Source: Ailanthus altissimus
Taxonomy: Eukaryota; Streptophyta; Magnoliopsida; Sapindales; Simaroubaceae
DNA length: 64,000 nt
Assembly (NCBI GenBank): GCA_946807835.1
Contig: OX327705.1
Location: 10,756,501-10,820,500 of the forward strand
Direction: 5' to 3'
Numbering within the stretch: the stretch's first letter is position 1; each line of letters begins with the position of its first letter. Positions 1-18,701 of the stretch are shown here, piece by piece. The notes under the pieces are model-generated. The model did not search any database and was not told the origin of the DNA. It saw nothing but the letters and a program-made list of their open reading frames with translations. The position numbers were made by a program, and so were the translations under genes.

Positions 1-289
1 GACTGTATGGCGCTGGGGCGCTATACGCGACTTAAGCAGGTCGTTTTTCTTATTTCGATCCCTATTTCAGCGCTGGGGCGAAAATCCTTGTGGCGCTGGG
101 GCGATGGACACATACTTTGAAAACTTTGCATTTTAGTCCCTGTTTCGCTCCTTTTGCGTTCATTCTTTAAATTTCGTTCAAGTCCCTATAAATAACAATA
201 ATGCACATAAATAGCCATTTATTCTCATAAAATCATAAAATATCAATAATAAAAACATGAGAAAATATATGACAAATTTGCCCTTATCA
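1..289 (-). repeat. Athila-like LTR, 5' end only (runs off the window)
   Basis: Read on the minus strand this starts TGATAAGGGC at 289 and follows the LTR at 60859-62287 almost base for base for about 190 bases, including the block 'gagaataaatggctatttatg'-type sequence and 'tatagggacttgaa'. It then enters a GC-rich block holding GGCGCTGGGGCG at 9-20 and 92-103 and AGCGCTGGGGCG at 69-80. The LTR leaves the window at position 1, so it cannot be told whether it is a solo LTR or part of a full element. Confidence 0.75.
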
Positions 290-714
290 ATGACCTTTAT
301 AATGAATACATATAATGTCTTGGGGACCTTGAAGGCTATAAAATGCTAGTAGAGGCTATAGCTTGTGAAGCCAAAGAGCTCATAAGCGTTTCCTAAGAAA
401 AGAAGCAAATTCCCTATCCCTCCCCCCCTCCAAGAAAAAGATCATGCTCTATGTTGTTTAGCCCTTAATTTATAATCGTTACCATATTTGGTAGTTGAAT
501 CCTTGTAGAATTAGAGAAAGCTGTTACCTTCCTCTTTAGCCACGTTCCAAGATTGTAGGCAACCTTTTTATTTAAGCTATGTTATAAGATTATCAGAAAA
601 GAATTGGTGTTGAGAATTTAAGGATTCAAAGATCTTCATGTATAAGGGTGGTTTAGGTTCTCATTCCTTAACAAGTAGATAGATGGGTTCTTGAAAATGT
701 GCTAATTTTTTAAG
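290..714. other. Unassigned spacer
   Basis: AT-rich sequence between an LTR end and repeat copy A. I see no coding region, LTR or terminal inverted repeat here. Confidence 0.5.
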
Positions 715-3145
715 GTGCGTGCATGTGGTGCGTGTTTATTATTATTCAATTTATGCATCATATACACAAATTAACACAACAGAAGTGGAAATCTCTATTT
801 GCTAGTGCAACAAACACATAAAAATTTAAGTTTCATTACTGTAATAAAATTAAGGATCGAGAATCACATGTCAAACCTTTGAAAATTAACGAACCAGAGT
901 CCATCATAAAGCGCGCTCATTGGCAATTTTAGGATCTAATTGAGGTAGGTTGGATCGCTAGAATGATGGCTCTAATTTTCAATAATGGTGTTTAACTCTT
1001 AACTATTTGTTTAACCCTTTAAACATTGTAATCAAAGCAATGAAATATTTTTGTTTATTCAACTCTTGAATAACAAAATATAAGCTTCAAGCTTGATCAT
1101 CCATAACTACTTTTATTAGAGGATGAAGATGATGAATAGTATTTCAACAATTGAAAATACAAAAACTCATCTCCCTTTTGACCGAATCATTATGCACCAA
1201 GTCAAAGAGAAACTCTTTTCTCTCATCACCAAAATGTGTCTCTTTTTTTAAATGAAAACAACTTTTTTATTTATATAAGACAATTGTTATTTATCAATTT
1301 AGCAACACTTGACCCACTATGTATGGCAACAATTACCCTTACCTATTGCTTTATGTTTTATTTGCTTAATCATATTAAACTAAAATAAAACACAAACCGC
1401 CCCCTCCCTTTTTTTTTTTTAATGAGGTGGCCTAATCTTCTATTAAAAAATGGAAACACATTTCATCTTTTATCAATTTTTGCTTCTCATTGTCAACAAC
1501 ACAAACACCCACAAATTATGCAAGCCCATACCTTTAACAAAATATAATATAAACTATTTATATTGCTATTTTGCAACAATTATCACATTTGCCTTGTTGA
1601 CTTTTATTATTAAAGAAATGCAAAACCCTTTTCCACTATTCTTAATATAAATGGGTGGCCATTGATTCACAATTGAAACAAAATTTATTTTTAATTAATT
1701 TATTTATTTTTTCTCTTATTTCAAGTCAATGCCATATGCCCCACCAAGTATGACATTTGTATTTAAGTCATTACTACATTTTTTTTATATTAATCACATT
1801 AATAAAATAAAACATGTAATTAATTTATTACTATAATAATTGTTTGACTCAAAAATAATATTAATAACAATTACTAATACTTATAAAGTCAAATAATAAA
1901 TGGCTTACAATGTGCCACGTGTCATTATTTTATTGGTCAACCAATTAATATACTTAAATCTTAAGTCTTGACACATGCACAAGGAACTTGAAATAAATAT
2001 CTCGATTTGCTGGAATTTACTGGATGGAACTATTTAACCCGGTACGCTGTCCCAATACATAACGAGTACACTTCATATTGTGGGACTCTCTAGGTCCATA
2101 CCCAATTTTTCAAATAGAATTGTTCTATGAGTCCGTGATTGATGCCTCACGCACACATCATGAATATTACAAATCAGCGTGTTAGGTAAGCTAAGGTCAT
2201 AACATATTCGTATAATCTTTTCGTCACCTATATCCTAGATGAGCGAAGACATAAATAACCAAAGTCAAATCTCTACATGCTCATCCATGAACCTATCTTT
2301 AAATTTGTATCTCGATAAATAATATACACAAACACCTTTGCGATATTGTTCTTGCGATATTGTTCAATCCTACGAAAAACTCTTTTCTCAAGTTAATGCT
2401 TGCGGCCACAAGACTTTCTAAAATACAATTTTAGAGCATCAAGATATACAACTCATTTATATGAGCTGACGGATCCTATATCTGCACACACCGGACTTCA
2501 TGAACATCAGACTATACCTAGCGAGACGTAGCAATCAGATTATGAAAGGTCTCTGACATATATGGAACCGAAGCATGGTGGATCACTCACAAGTTCACCA
2601 TGGCACTTAGGACAAAGGATCACGAATACTACTTAACTCAAGAGGACTCACCATTGACGGCTTTATAGGATGTCTATTGGGGTCCTCGTGAGTCTATTCA
2701 GTACTCAGTTCTTACTGAATACTTGTATGCTTATATGAGCTTCAGTAAGTTTACAGTCAGTTAAGAACAACCGTCTATACCATACAAATATAACATACAC
2801 TAATTTATATAAAAGGGATTCGCCGATAGACCCGCACCGATAAAAATAGATTAGAAATATTATATTTGATAATATACTTGCATAATGACATTTTCTATCA
2901 CATATTGCAGCTCTTTACAACTATATCATTACTGTTATGCCCCGAGGTTTTTGTCCCGTTACAGATAAGACTTTTAACTCCTTATATTTTATTGATTATT
3001 AAAATCTGCTAACTCTTAACATTTATAACTCTCAGCGTTGCTAAGTTTTAGCCCTATAATATTAATGATTATTATTGAAATATATATTATATAAATATTA
3101 ATAATTAATATTCATACAATATTATAATAACACGTAAGCACTAAC
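715..3145 (+). repeat. Unclassified ~2.4-kb dispersed repeat, copy A
   Basis: Diverged copy of a sequence also present at 15771-18147 (inverted) and 25441-27785. Shared landmarks, in order, are: a 'gtgcatgcat'-type start; a stretch about not-quite-conserved 'ggcaattttagga' near 930; repeated 'tttaac' words near 1000; 'cttcatattgtgggactc' near 2070; the 'gagctgacggatcc' block near 2463; 'aacggctttatagaatg'-type sequence near 2660; and 'agacttttaactcc' near 2967. There is no coding capacity; the ORF at 1450-1650 is a chance frame. The end near 3145 matches copy B through 'aagcactaactcc'. It could be a long LTR or a non-autonomous element; I cannot identify TG..CA ends or a TSD. Boundaries are uncertain by tens of bases. 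Confidence 0.6.
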
Positions 3146-4560
3146 TCCAATAATTCTTTCTCACTTGTCTAAAAAAGGAGTGATCGGTCTCACATAAAAA
3201 ACTTACATGATCGGCCTCGCATAGAGAGCTTAACAATGAGAACTAAAGGTGTAGCCTGAGGACATCTTTTATATAAAATTAAAGCCTTTCAATAATAATG
3301 AGTTGGTACTTAAGGTATTCTAAATAATAGACACTCCTACAATCAGTCATAGGCCTCGGATAAGACATTCTCAAATTGCTAGGATGCTTAATATTTGTGA
3401 ACCATGCTAAGCATTTTGAATTAGGCTTAAACCAAAATTTCAAGAAGAACAATATCAATTCTTAAAAAATCCATTCCTACTCTTCTTATAAATAAGGCAA
3501 ATAATAGTTTTATTAATATAATAATAATTATTAGTGGGTTTTTTTGTAATTTTTTACATTAATAAATTACTATTGTTTTCATGATTAGCTACTTCTTCTG
3601 TCGTGTAAATTTTCCTCTATTTCTTTACTATTATTGTCACTATCCATTTTTGCTTCGACATTATTTACTTCTACCTAAAATTCACCATCTAAATTATTTA
3701 GTTCTTCTACGACATTAATACTTATTCTTTTTAGAGTAGTGTTAGTTATAGATAGTTGAAATATAAATTTTATATTTTAATTAATGTTTATTACTTATCA
3801 AATAGTTATTAATTTTTTTAATGAACATTAAAATATAATAATTTTATAATATTAATCAATAATAAACAAGTAAAATATCACACCGATTAAAATATAAAGT
3901 TTATATCTCAATTATATATATAATATTACTATTTATTTTAACTGAAAAGCTATCTCATACGATTAATCTATTTTTTATTATATTAAAATATAGTAAATAT
4001 GGTCTTTTATACAATCAATTATCTACTAGAAAATTTATAATTAAAATAAGAAAAAAATAAATGATAATTTATATCATTAAAATCATAAGATATTATTTAT
4101 GTGAAATAAATCACATATATTATATATTTTTATTTTGATTACTTTCATAAACAGCTAATTAAATTTTTTCTTAAAAATTATGTTATTAAACCAATTTTTT
4201 GATTTTATAAAATTAATTAATTTAACTGTATGTTCAACATATAAATACAAGCTTAACACTTTTTAAGGATAAAAATATAACATTAATGTTCAAGTATGAA
4301 AATATTTTTGAGTAAAAATAAAAAATAAAAAATTATATTTAATGGGTGAAATTTTTCATCAGATTCAAATATTTTAAGTAAATAATATCAACCAAAGTTC
4401 TTAGTTTTTTTTTAATGATTTCACTGAATTTGAGAATTTAAATTAGAATAATGTCAGACTTTAACTGGTTAGTCCCCTGATTTTGTCTTTATTTTTTAGT
4501 AAATAAATATAAACCAAAGTAAATTGGAATCTTGTGAAAGGTCCTTAGAAATTAAACGAT
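3146..4560. other. AT-rich upstream region of the ARF gene
   Basis: No gene seen. 3146-3480 contains short direct words such as 'gatcgg.ctc.cata' twice (3182, 3211) and may be transposon-derived. 3480-4560 is very AT-rich and holds one inverted-repeat element, listed separately. Confidence 0.5.
3754..3913. repeat. Small inverted-repeat element (possible MITE)
   Basis: The left arm at 3754-3781 (starting agttgaaatataaatttt) is repeated inverted at 3886-3913 with about four mismatches. Inner segments near 3783-3805 and 3855-3875 also pair. About 160 bp in total, non-coding and AT-rich. I could not identify a target-site duplication, so chance pairing in AT-rich DNA remains possible. Confidence 0.4.
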
Positions 4561-4926
4561 AAATAAAAAAAAAGCACAAGTTATTATTGCATATAATGAA
4601 GGGTATCTAAGACCTTATGATAGATATTTTGGATTAGAATCCGTATGATTTAAAAAGCAGGGTCTAGTTTACATTAAAACCTTTCTGGATGGCCTATGCC
4701 TACCCAGCCAAATATCCCAAATTTTTTTAGAAGTGAAAAATCAACTTGTGTCATCAGAATTCGGAAAGAAGTTGGAAGTTACGGGGAAGAAGAATCTAAC
4801 TAAAAGCAAAACGCTACCTAAGCCACCTGTTTCTCTAAAGTCTCAAGTATCTCAGAACTGATCGATCATCAAATTTATCAGAAATCGGAGCTCCTACGAA
4901 GTTAAATTAAAGAGAAATAAAAAAGG
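4561..4926 (+). promoter_or_regulatory. Probable promoter and 5' UTR of the ARF gene
   Basis: From about 4740 the composition becomes purine-rich and less AT-biased, as expected for a plant 5' UTR, and there is no ATG between 4860 and the start at 4927. The start context 'aaaaggATGGG' has A at -3 region and G at +4. I cannot identify a confident TATA box or a transcription start site. Confidence 0.4.
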
Positions 4927-12180
<7,254 letters not shown>

Positions 12181-12900
12181 TGGTACTAGTGAAAATGTTA
12201 ACCTCCTTGCTAGTTATCATAAATTTGCATGTGTGGTTTTACCTTCAATAAGATTGTTACAGTTGTTCTTTTATTATTATTATTATTATTATTATTATCT
12301 TTTAGATTATGTGGTAGAAGTAGAAATTTTTTTAACTCTACTGAATTGATTGTAGTCTGAATCCTGACTTGTCTTTTCAGGTTTATAGGACGAGGCCATG
12401 TGGTGTGGTATTTTGAATGATGAAACTCTCAAGTCAATGTCATGCATTTACCAGTGGGAGGTTCTAACTGTAATCAAATTCTTTTGGGGTTGTACTTCTA
12501 AGGCTAATGAAGCTTTCATACTTGGCCCTTGTATGTGTGACTTCTTGCATTGTATGTTGAAGTTAATTGGGACTTTGAACATCCATATACATTCTCCTTT
12601 ATGCCCCTAGAATCTAGATGATATGTGTAGGAGGAGGTATCTCATATGTGATGACCAAATAGCTTTGCCCAACTCTCTGATCATTCACACACACACACAC
12701 ACACTGAGACGTGCGCAGAGGATGGTGGATGATAATTTTAATTAAGATATAATAATCACATTCGATTTCTTATGATGTTTAGTTCGTTTCACATTTGTGC
12801 CACAAATGATGGGATATAGCTTGCTTGTAACAACCCTTTGTGCCAGTAAATTATAGGTTCTTATGGGGATGTTAGAGAAACTATTTAACTTTTCTCTTTT
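12181..12900 (+). other. Probable 3' UTR and downstream region of the ARF gene
   Basis: Follows the TAG stop. It contains a (TTA)n run at 12271-12298 and a (CA)n run at 12686-12704. A good acceptor (cttgtcttttcag, ending 12380) suggests a possible intron in the 3' UTR. 'caataaga' near 12246 could be a poly(A) signal. The frame at 12398-12610 shows no family resemblance. Confidence 0.4.
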
Positions 12901-14060
12901 AATGCTATATGCTTTGTTAGAAAATGAAACCTCTTCAAAGGCGCAGAAGAAGATTCATTATTGGGGAAGGGCTAATAAGCAACCGGCTGCGTTAAACTGC
13001 TGGCTGATGTCATCCAATTGACCGTTACACAACCGGTTGAGGCAAATATTAAATAAATCCTGATATTTTTGTTTATTAAAAAATTTATAAAGTTTCTACG
13101 TAATTATTAAAATTGATCTTTTATTTGTTACTTTGTTTTATTTGAAAGACTTCAAGTGAATCATATTAAAATAAGTTAATTATTTTGGTAACAACAAATT
13201 ACATTGATGACCAATTATGTATTATAGGAATTCATAATACATGACAAAATATTTCAAGTATTCTAAACAGTTGTTTTCAGCAGTTAAATTATAACAGGAA
13301 AGTAACGTTCTTATTATTTGATATTTCAAAAATATTTAAGTAATTTTTTAATTTTTATTACATGTCATTTAAATATGTGTTTTTTATTTTTAAAATTAGA
13401 ACGCTTCTTTAAAGTACTCCTGTTAAAAAACTCGACATATTCTTATCATAATAAAATTTTCAATGTTATATAATTTATGATAAAGACCATTCAATTGCTA
13501 TAATACATATGCATAGGTTAGTATTTGAAGGTACATAACATATATTAAAAAATATAAAATAACAATAATAAAGCATAGATCAATCGTATTACACGAGAAA
13601 TGATATGATAAAATAAATTTACATATTAAAAATTGGGTTAAAGTAGTAATATATGGGAAAATGAATTTAGATTTATTTTAAAACAAATATTGTAGTATCA
13701 CTATAACAATTAATAATTTTTTTTATATTTACGTATGTAAAATGATACAAATAGTTTGTTATTTTATTGCAATGAGTGTTTTTATTATTTTAGAATTTAT
13801 GTAGTTTAGTTTCAAAAAATTAAAGAAAAAAATACAAGTAATCATTATGAATGTCCATAATGATCGAGGTAGCCAATAATAAGATTTGGTAAATGTTATA
13901 ATCAAATTGAAAAAAAAGAAAGAATAATACTACATAAAAAATGAAACAATTACTATAAAATAAGAACTTTTAATATAAAATATAACTATATTATAATCTG
14001 ATGAAATGAAAATAATAAAAATATATATTATACAAATTTATAATTTAGTATCTTAAAACT
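12901..14060. other. AT-rich spacer
   Basis: 12965-13055 is locally GC-richer, with 'gcaaccgg' and 'caaccggtt' words. The rest is very AT-rich with no gene, LTR or inverted repeat that I can support. Confidence 0.5.
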
Positions 14061-14457
14061 TCAACTCACTAAGTAAAAACACAAAGTATCCACTCTTTCA
14101 TTAAAAAATCTCACTCTTTCAAAATTATGTTTCCGTGTAATTTAGTCACATATTTTCCACCAATCATTGAGATATAAATATAATTCGCCAAATCTTGATA
14201 TAAAGTAATCAAGTTGAACTTTAGGAATTCAAAATATCAACTCACTAAGTTTAAAGTACAAAGCATCCACTATTTTGTTAGTAGTTCCTACTCTCCCAAA
14301 TTGAGTTCCAAGTATAATATGGCCACATACCCAAGTTACCAAGTTGTTCTCCAAGTCTTGATATAAAATAATAAAATTGTGTTTTATGAATTCAAAGTAT
14401 CAACTCACAAAGTTAAAATCATAAAGTACCAACTCTTTCGTTAAAAGTTCTAACTTA
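14061..14457. repeat. Diverged tandem repeat, period about 163-176 bp
   Basis: The word TCAACTCAC recurs at 14061, 14237 and 14400, each time followed by 'aaagtaccaactctttc'-like sequence and preceded by 'gaattcaaagta'-like sequence. Two full units and one partial unit are visible, clearly diverged. The last unit ends at the start of the hAT relic. Confidence 0.65.
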
Positions 14458-15770
14458 GGAATGACAAAATCTAAGTTTGGGTCTGAGTTTTTTCCTCCGA
14501 GACCTAGATTCGGACCTAAATATTTTGAGACATCCCAGAACTTGGGCTACACCCAGGTTTTTCTGGGTGCCAACCGGGTCCAAGTATCCAAAAACCAATT
14601 TTTTTTCTAATTTTTTGTGGTTAAATTTTGATTGTTTATTTTGTTAAATAATTGTTAGATTGTATTAATAATTTAATTTGTTATTAAACTCTAATGATTT
14701 TTTTTCATCTTATGATTATTAAAATTTTGAATTTATTTTCTTAACTTCTTTGATAAATCTTTTCCAATGATTTTTATATTAATTTCGAAATAAGTTAATG
14801 TAATAATATATTAATTTGACTGTAATATTTAATAATTTAAAATAATTAGTCAATCACTCAATAACTTAAATTCTTTTACAAATAAATGATAATAATATTT
14901 TACTACAAAATTAATAAATAATATTTTTTGTTAAATATAAAATTTAGCATAATTTGTCTATAAACACAACTGAGTGATTGACGGCACAAATAATTATTAT
15001 GTACTACTTACAAAATAACTAAATACTACTAAAATAATTCATGTCAACCGCAATCCACAAAATACATAATGCATATTATTTAAAGTTTCAAATTAACTTA
15101 AATCCAACTGAGAATAATAACACCCATAATAAATAATAGAACTATAATCAATGAAAAAAAAACTCAAAACTATGCCAAAGTTTCATAAATACATTCCTCC
15201 GCAATAATTAACTCAGATTATGGAATTCAACCTAAAAAATAATTCAAATTAACAAAAAAAAATTTAATAAATTTTTTTATTAACATATTCATAAATAACA
15301 ACAATAGTAAAGCAATACATTATGTAAGTTATTTGATTTTCCTCATAACTCACCCTAATAGCAATATTAAGTACACATCAATGCCTTTAGAGTATCTGGA
15401 TGAAGTCTAGTGTGATATGAACTAAAAGGTAGAAGTGATATGAACTAAAATGTCTACCTCTCGTACTAAAAGCAGATTCAAAAACAATAGTGAACACAAA
15501 AATGACCGAGAAATTCTAGCAATCCAAAACTAATGGATAGTTGCTCTTATTATTCTTTCACCAGGATAAAATATAAAAAATTAGGAATTTCAGCCAATAG
15601 ATCCTCAAAAGCAGTCTCACCGTCCATCAATCCACCTATAATTATCCTTGTGCCTTGACTAAATTGTTGAGAAGAACTTGACAAAGAATTACCAACAGAT
15701 GAAAATTTTATTGCATAAGTATTTACTAAGTCATAAATAATTTAACATACATTATTAATTGTTTGAGTTG
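14458..15770 (-). pseudogene. hAT transposase relic, 3' part
   Basis: On the minus strand 15770-15355 reads, with frameshifts, a segment like 'YDLVNTYA...SSSSQ' followed by '...FEDLLAEIP...' and '...HPDTLKALMC', matching the acidic/serine linker and C-terminal dimerisation region of plant hAT transposases. Leftward, 14458-14620 (aggaatgacaaaatc, then gac/ggg-rich words such as 'accgggtcc') resembles the subterminal sequence of such elements. This is the continuation of the transposase fragment at 24030-25340, separated from it by repeat copy B and everything nested in B. Several stops and frame breaks are present, so it is dead. Domain assignment is from family knowledge; the outer end at 14458 is an inference. 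Confidence 0.6.
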
Positions 15771-18147
15771 GTGCTTATGTGCCATTCGAATATTGTATGA
15801 ATATTAATTATTTAATATTATACAATAAATATTTCGAATAAAATCGTTAATATTAAAACACATATGGTACATTGCTTGTAATCTTACAGACATTGTATGA
15901 TCTGAAGGAGTTCAGATCTGATTTAAAGGAGTTTAGATTTGTGCTAAGAGTTAGTATCACTGACAATTATAAATGCTAAAGGGTTAGCAAGTTATAATAG
16001 TCATTGAATTCTAAAGAGTTAAAACCTTGTCTATAATGGGATAAAGACCTGAGGGTATACTAGTAATGACATAGTTGTAATAAGTTCTAAGAAATGTCAT
16101 TATGTAAGTATGTTCTCAAACACTATATTCTAGATTTATTTTCATCGATATGATCAGTGTATATCTATATTTGTAGGATACAGATGGTTGTTCTTAGTTG
16201 ATCATGAGCTTAGAGCTTATATAGGCATATGGGTATTCAGTCAGAACTAAGTACTGAATAGACTCATGAGGACCTCTAATAGACATTCCATAAAGCCGTC
16301 AATGGAGGGTCTTTTTGAGTTGAGTAGTATTCGTGATCATTTGACCTGAGCACCACGGTAGGCTTTTGAGTGATCCACCATGCTTTGGTTCCACGCATGT
16401 TAGAGACCTTTCATGGTTTGACCGCTGGGTGTCGCTGGGTATGGTCCGATGCTCATGAGTTTATTGTGCATAGATACAGGATCCGTCAGCTCATATGGGT
16501 GAGTTGTATATCTTGATGCTTTAAGAATTACATTTTAGAAAGTCTTTTGGCTAAAAGCAAATACCCCGGAAAAAGAATTTTTCGTAAGTTAAACAATATC
16601 GTAAAGAAGGTTGCAGATATTGTTTTACAGAAATACAAATTTGGAGATAAGTTCATTTATTTACTTATGGAGATTTGATGGTACTGATATATGTCCTTGT
16701 ACATCCAAGATATAATTAACGAAAGGACTATATGTATGCTCTATAACCTCAACTTGTATAGTCTAATGCGCTGATTTGTAATATCCATGACGTGTGCGTG
16801 AGGCACCGATTACGGACTCATGTAATAGTTTTATTTGACGAATCTGGCGTGGACCTAAAGAGTCCCGCAATATGAAGTGTAGTCATTGTGTATTGGGGCA
16901 GCATATCGAATTGAATTGTTCAATATACTAATTTTTAGAAAAATTGGATATTTGTTTCATGAACTCTCGAGATGCACACGTATTAATACTTAAGTGTTAA
17001 GTACATTAATTAGTTAATAATTATTGTTGACCAATTAAATAATAACACATGGCGTATAGTAAATCTTTGGTTAAATTTACCTAAGTGTGTAATTAGGTGG
17101 GATCCACTGTGGGTTAACTTGGTAACCAAGTGAGGGCTTAATGGTAATTTCACATATTTGAGTATTTAATTATTAAATAATCAAGATATTTATTAATTTA
17201 ACAATTAAATATTATTTAACTTAACCTAGGTTAATTGTTAACCAAGGTTAAGTTAATTAATTATTTAATTATTTAGTTGTTGGAAAAGTAAGTTAATCTA
17301 ACTTTAGTTAAATGTTAACTTGAGATAGCTTAATTGAATATTATCTTATTTACTTGACGACCAAGTAAAGCTTACCTAATTAAGATTAATTATCAACTAT
17401 GATTAGGTTATATGCTTGATGGCCAAGTAAAGTTATTTTAACCAAAGTTAATTGTTAACTAAGGTTAAATAAAAGTAAAACTAAAGTTAAATGAAACAAA
17501 TATTAAATTAATGAATTTGGAATTAATTTTTTTTTTTGGCTAATGGTTTACATAAGTGGCCAGCCATTTTGGTGAATAAGAAATGAAAGTTCATTTTATT
17601 TTAAGTGGTTAAAAAAAATGCTTACTAAGGTGGTTCGGCCAAGTGGAAAAATTGGCAAGAGAAAAATTATTTTTCTTTGATTCAATTGTTAAAAATACTA
17701 TTTTATCTCTTCTCCAATTAAGCTAGCCATGAAAGCTTTAAATTTTGGCATTTGTTATTCAAGTGTTGAATAATACAAAACTAAGTTCATTGCTTAAAAA
17801 TAGTTTAAGTGTTAAATTATAGATTAAGAGTTAATTTAAATGGTTTAAGAATTAAACCAGTGTTGAAATTAAGGCTACTATTTTAGCGACTCAAGCCTAT
17901 CCCGTTGAGTCCTAAAATTGCCAACAGGTTTATTTTAAGTGGTACCCTAGCTTAAATCATTCTAAAAGCTTGAGAGGTGATTATTCTCAATCTTGGTATT
18001 AATGTGATTAATATCTATTTAATTTGTTCATTATTGTAATAGAACAAAATTTATTGTGTTCATTGTTTAGAAAATTAGATTTTTAACTTCCAATACGTAT
18101 ATAATGTATGAGATGCATGTATATGTATTTATGAACAATGGACATGC
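15771..18147 (-). repeat. Unclassified ~2.4-kb dispersed repeat, copy B (inverted)
   Basis: Inverted relative to copies A (715-3145) and C (25441-27785). Shared landmarks include 'gtcctaaaattgcc' near 17910, 'gtcccgcaatatgaagtg' near 16864, 'ggatccgtcagctc' near 16480 and 'aaagccgtcaatgg' near 16292. Its outer edge continues after the Athila-like solo LTR, at about 23984-24030. It lies inside the hAT relic, so it inserted after the hAT element. No coding capacity. Confidence 0.6.
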
Positions 18148-18514
18148 TGATAGGGATTAATTAAGTTTAATATTTTCATCTTTTAAACTTAATATTTATT
18201 CGTAGAAATTAAGATTATTTGGCTTTTAATGTATTTTATTATTATTTTTGTAAGTTTGGAGTCAATGGAGTAAATAGGGTTGAAACTCTAATCAAAATAA
18301 GTCAAAAACATCTAATTGTTACAGTATCTGCCACAATGAATTACTACAGTAATGAGCTATAGTGATATACTACAGTACCCTACTGCTGCAGCACCCAAAA
18401 ATGAGCACCGCGGTGCTCGAAACAATGTCTACATGTCGCAGCACCTAGAATTCAACGTCGCAGCGCGAAAACAGTAACGGTAAATAGTATTTTACTACAG
18501 TAACTTGTGAACAG

Positions 18515-18689
18515 TGAAGAGAGTATTCAGAGAATGAGAAGAAAACTTCATATATACTTTGAAGAGAACATATCAATATATAGGCAAGCTTCCACCTTTG
18601 TCAAGGTGGAAAGCTTGCCTTTACAACTCATACCTACTCACACATACATTTACAACTCATACCTACTCACACATACATTCATTTCCACA
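18515..18689 (-). repeat. 3' LTR of the young Copia
   Basis: TGAAGAGAG...TTCCACA, identical to 22777-22951. Inside is a strong hairpin: AGGCAAGCTTCCACCTT (18582-18598) pairs with 18603-18620 around a 4-base loop with one bulged base. It is followed by a perfect 29-bp tandem duplication (18620-18648 and 18649-18677). Confidence 0.95.
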
Positions 18690-18701
18690 CTCCCCCTCAA
18701 G
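18690..18701 (-). other. Polypurine tract of the young Copia
   Basis: Reads CTTGAGGGGGAG on the minus strand, directly inside the 3' LTR, where plus-strand DNA synthesis is primed. Confidence 0.85.

Noticed and set aside
9..103. Regularly recurring GGCGCTGGGGCG taken as a CRISPR-like or satellite array
   Set aside because: Only three copies with irregular spacing inside an LTR of a plant retrotransposon; CRISPR is not expected in plant nuclear DNA.
1450..1650. 66-codon ORF in repeat copy A
   Set aside because: Not preserved in copies B and C; chance frame in AT-rich DNA.
12398..12610. 70-codon ORF after the ARF stop
   Set aside because: Lies in the probable 3' UTR and shows no resemblance to any family.
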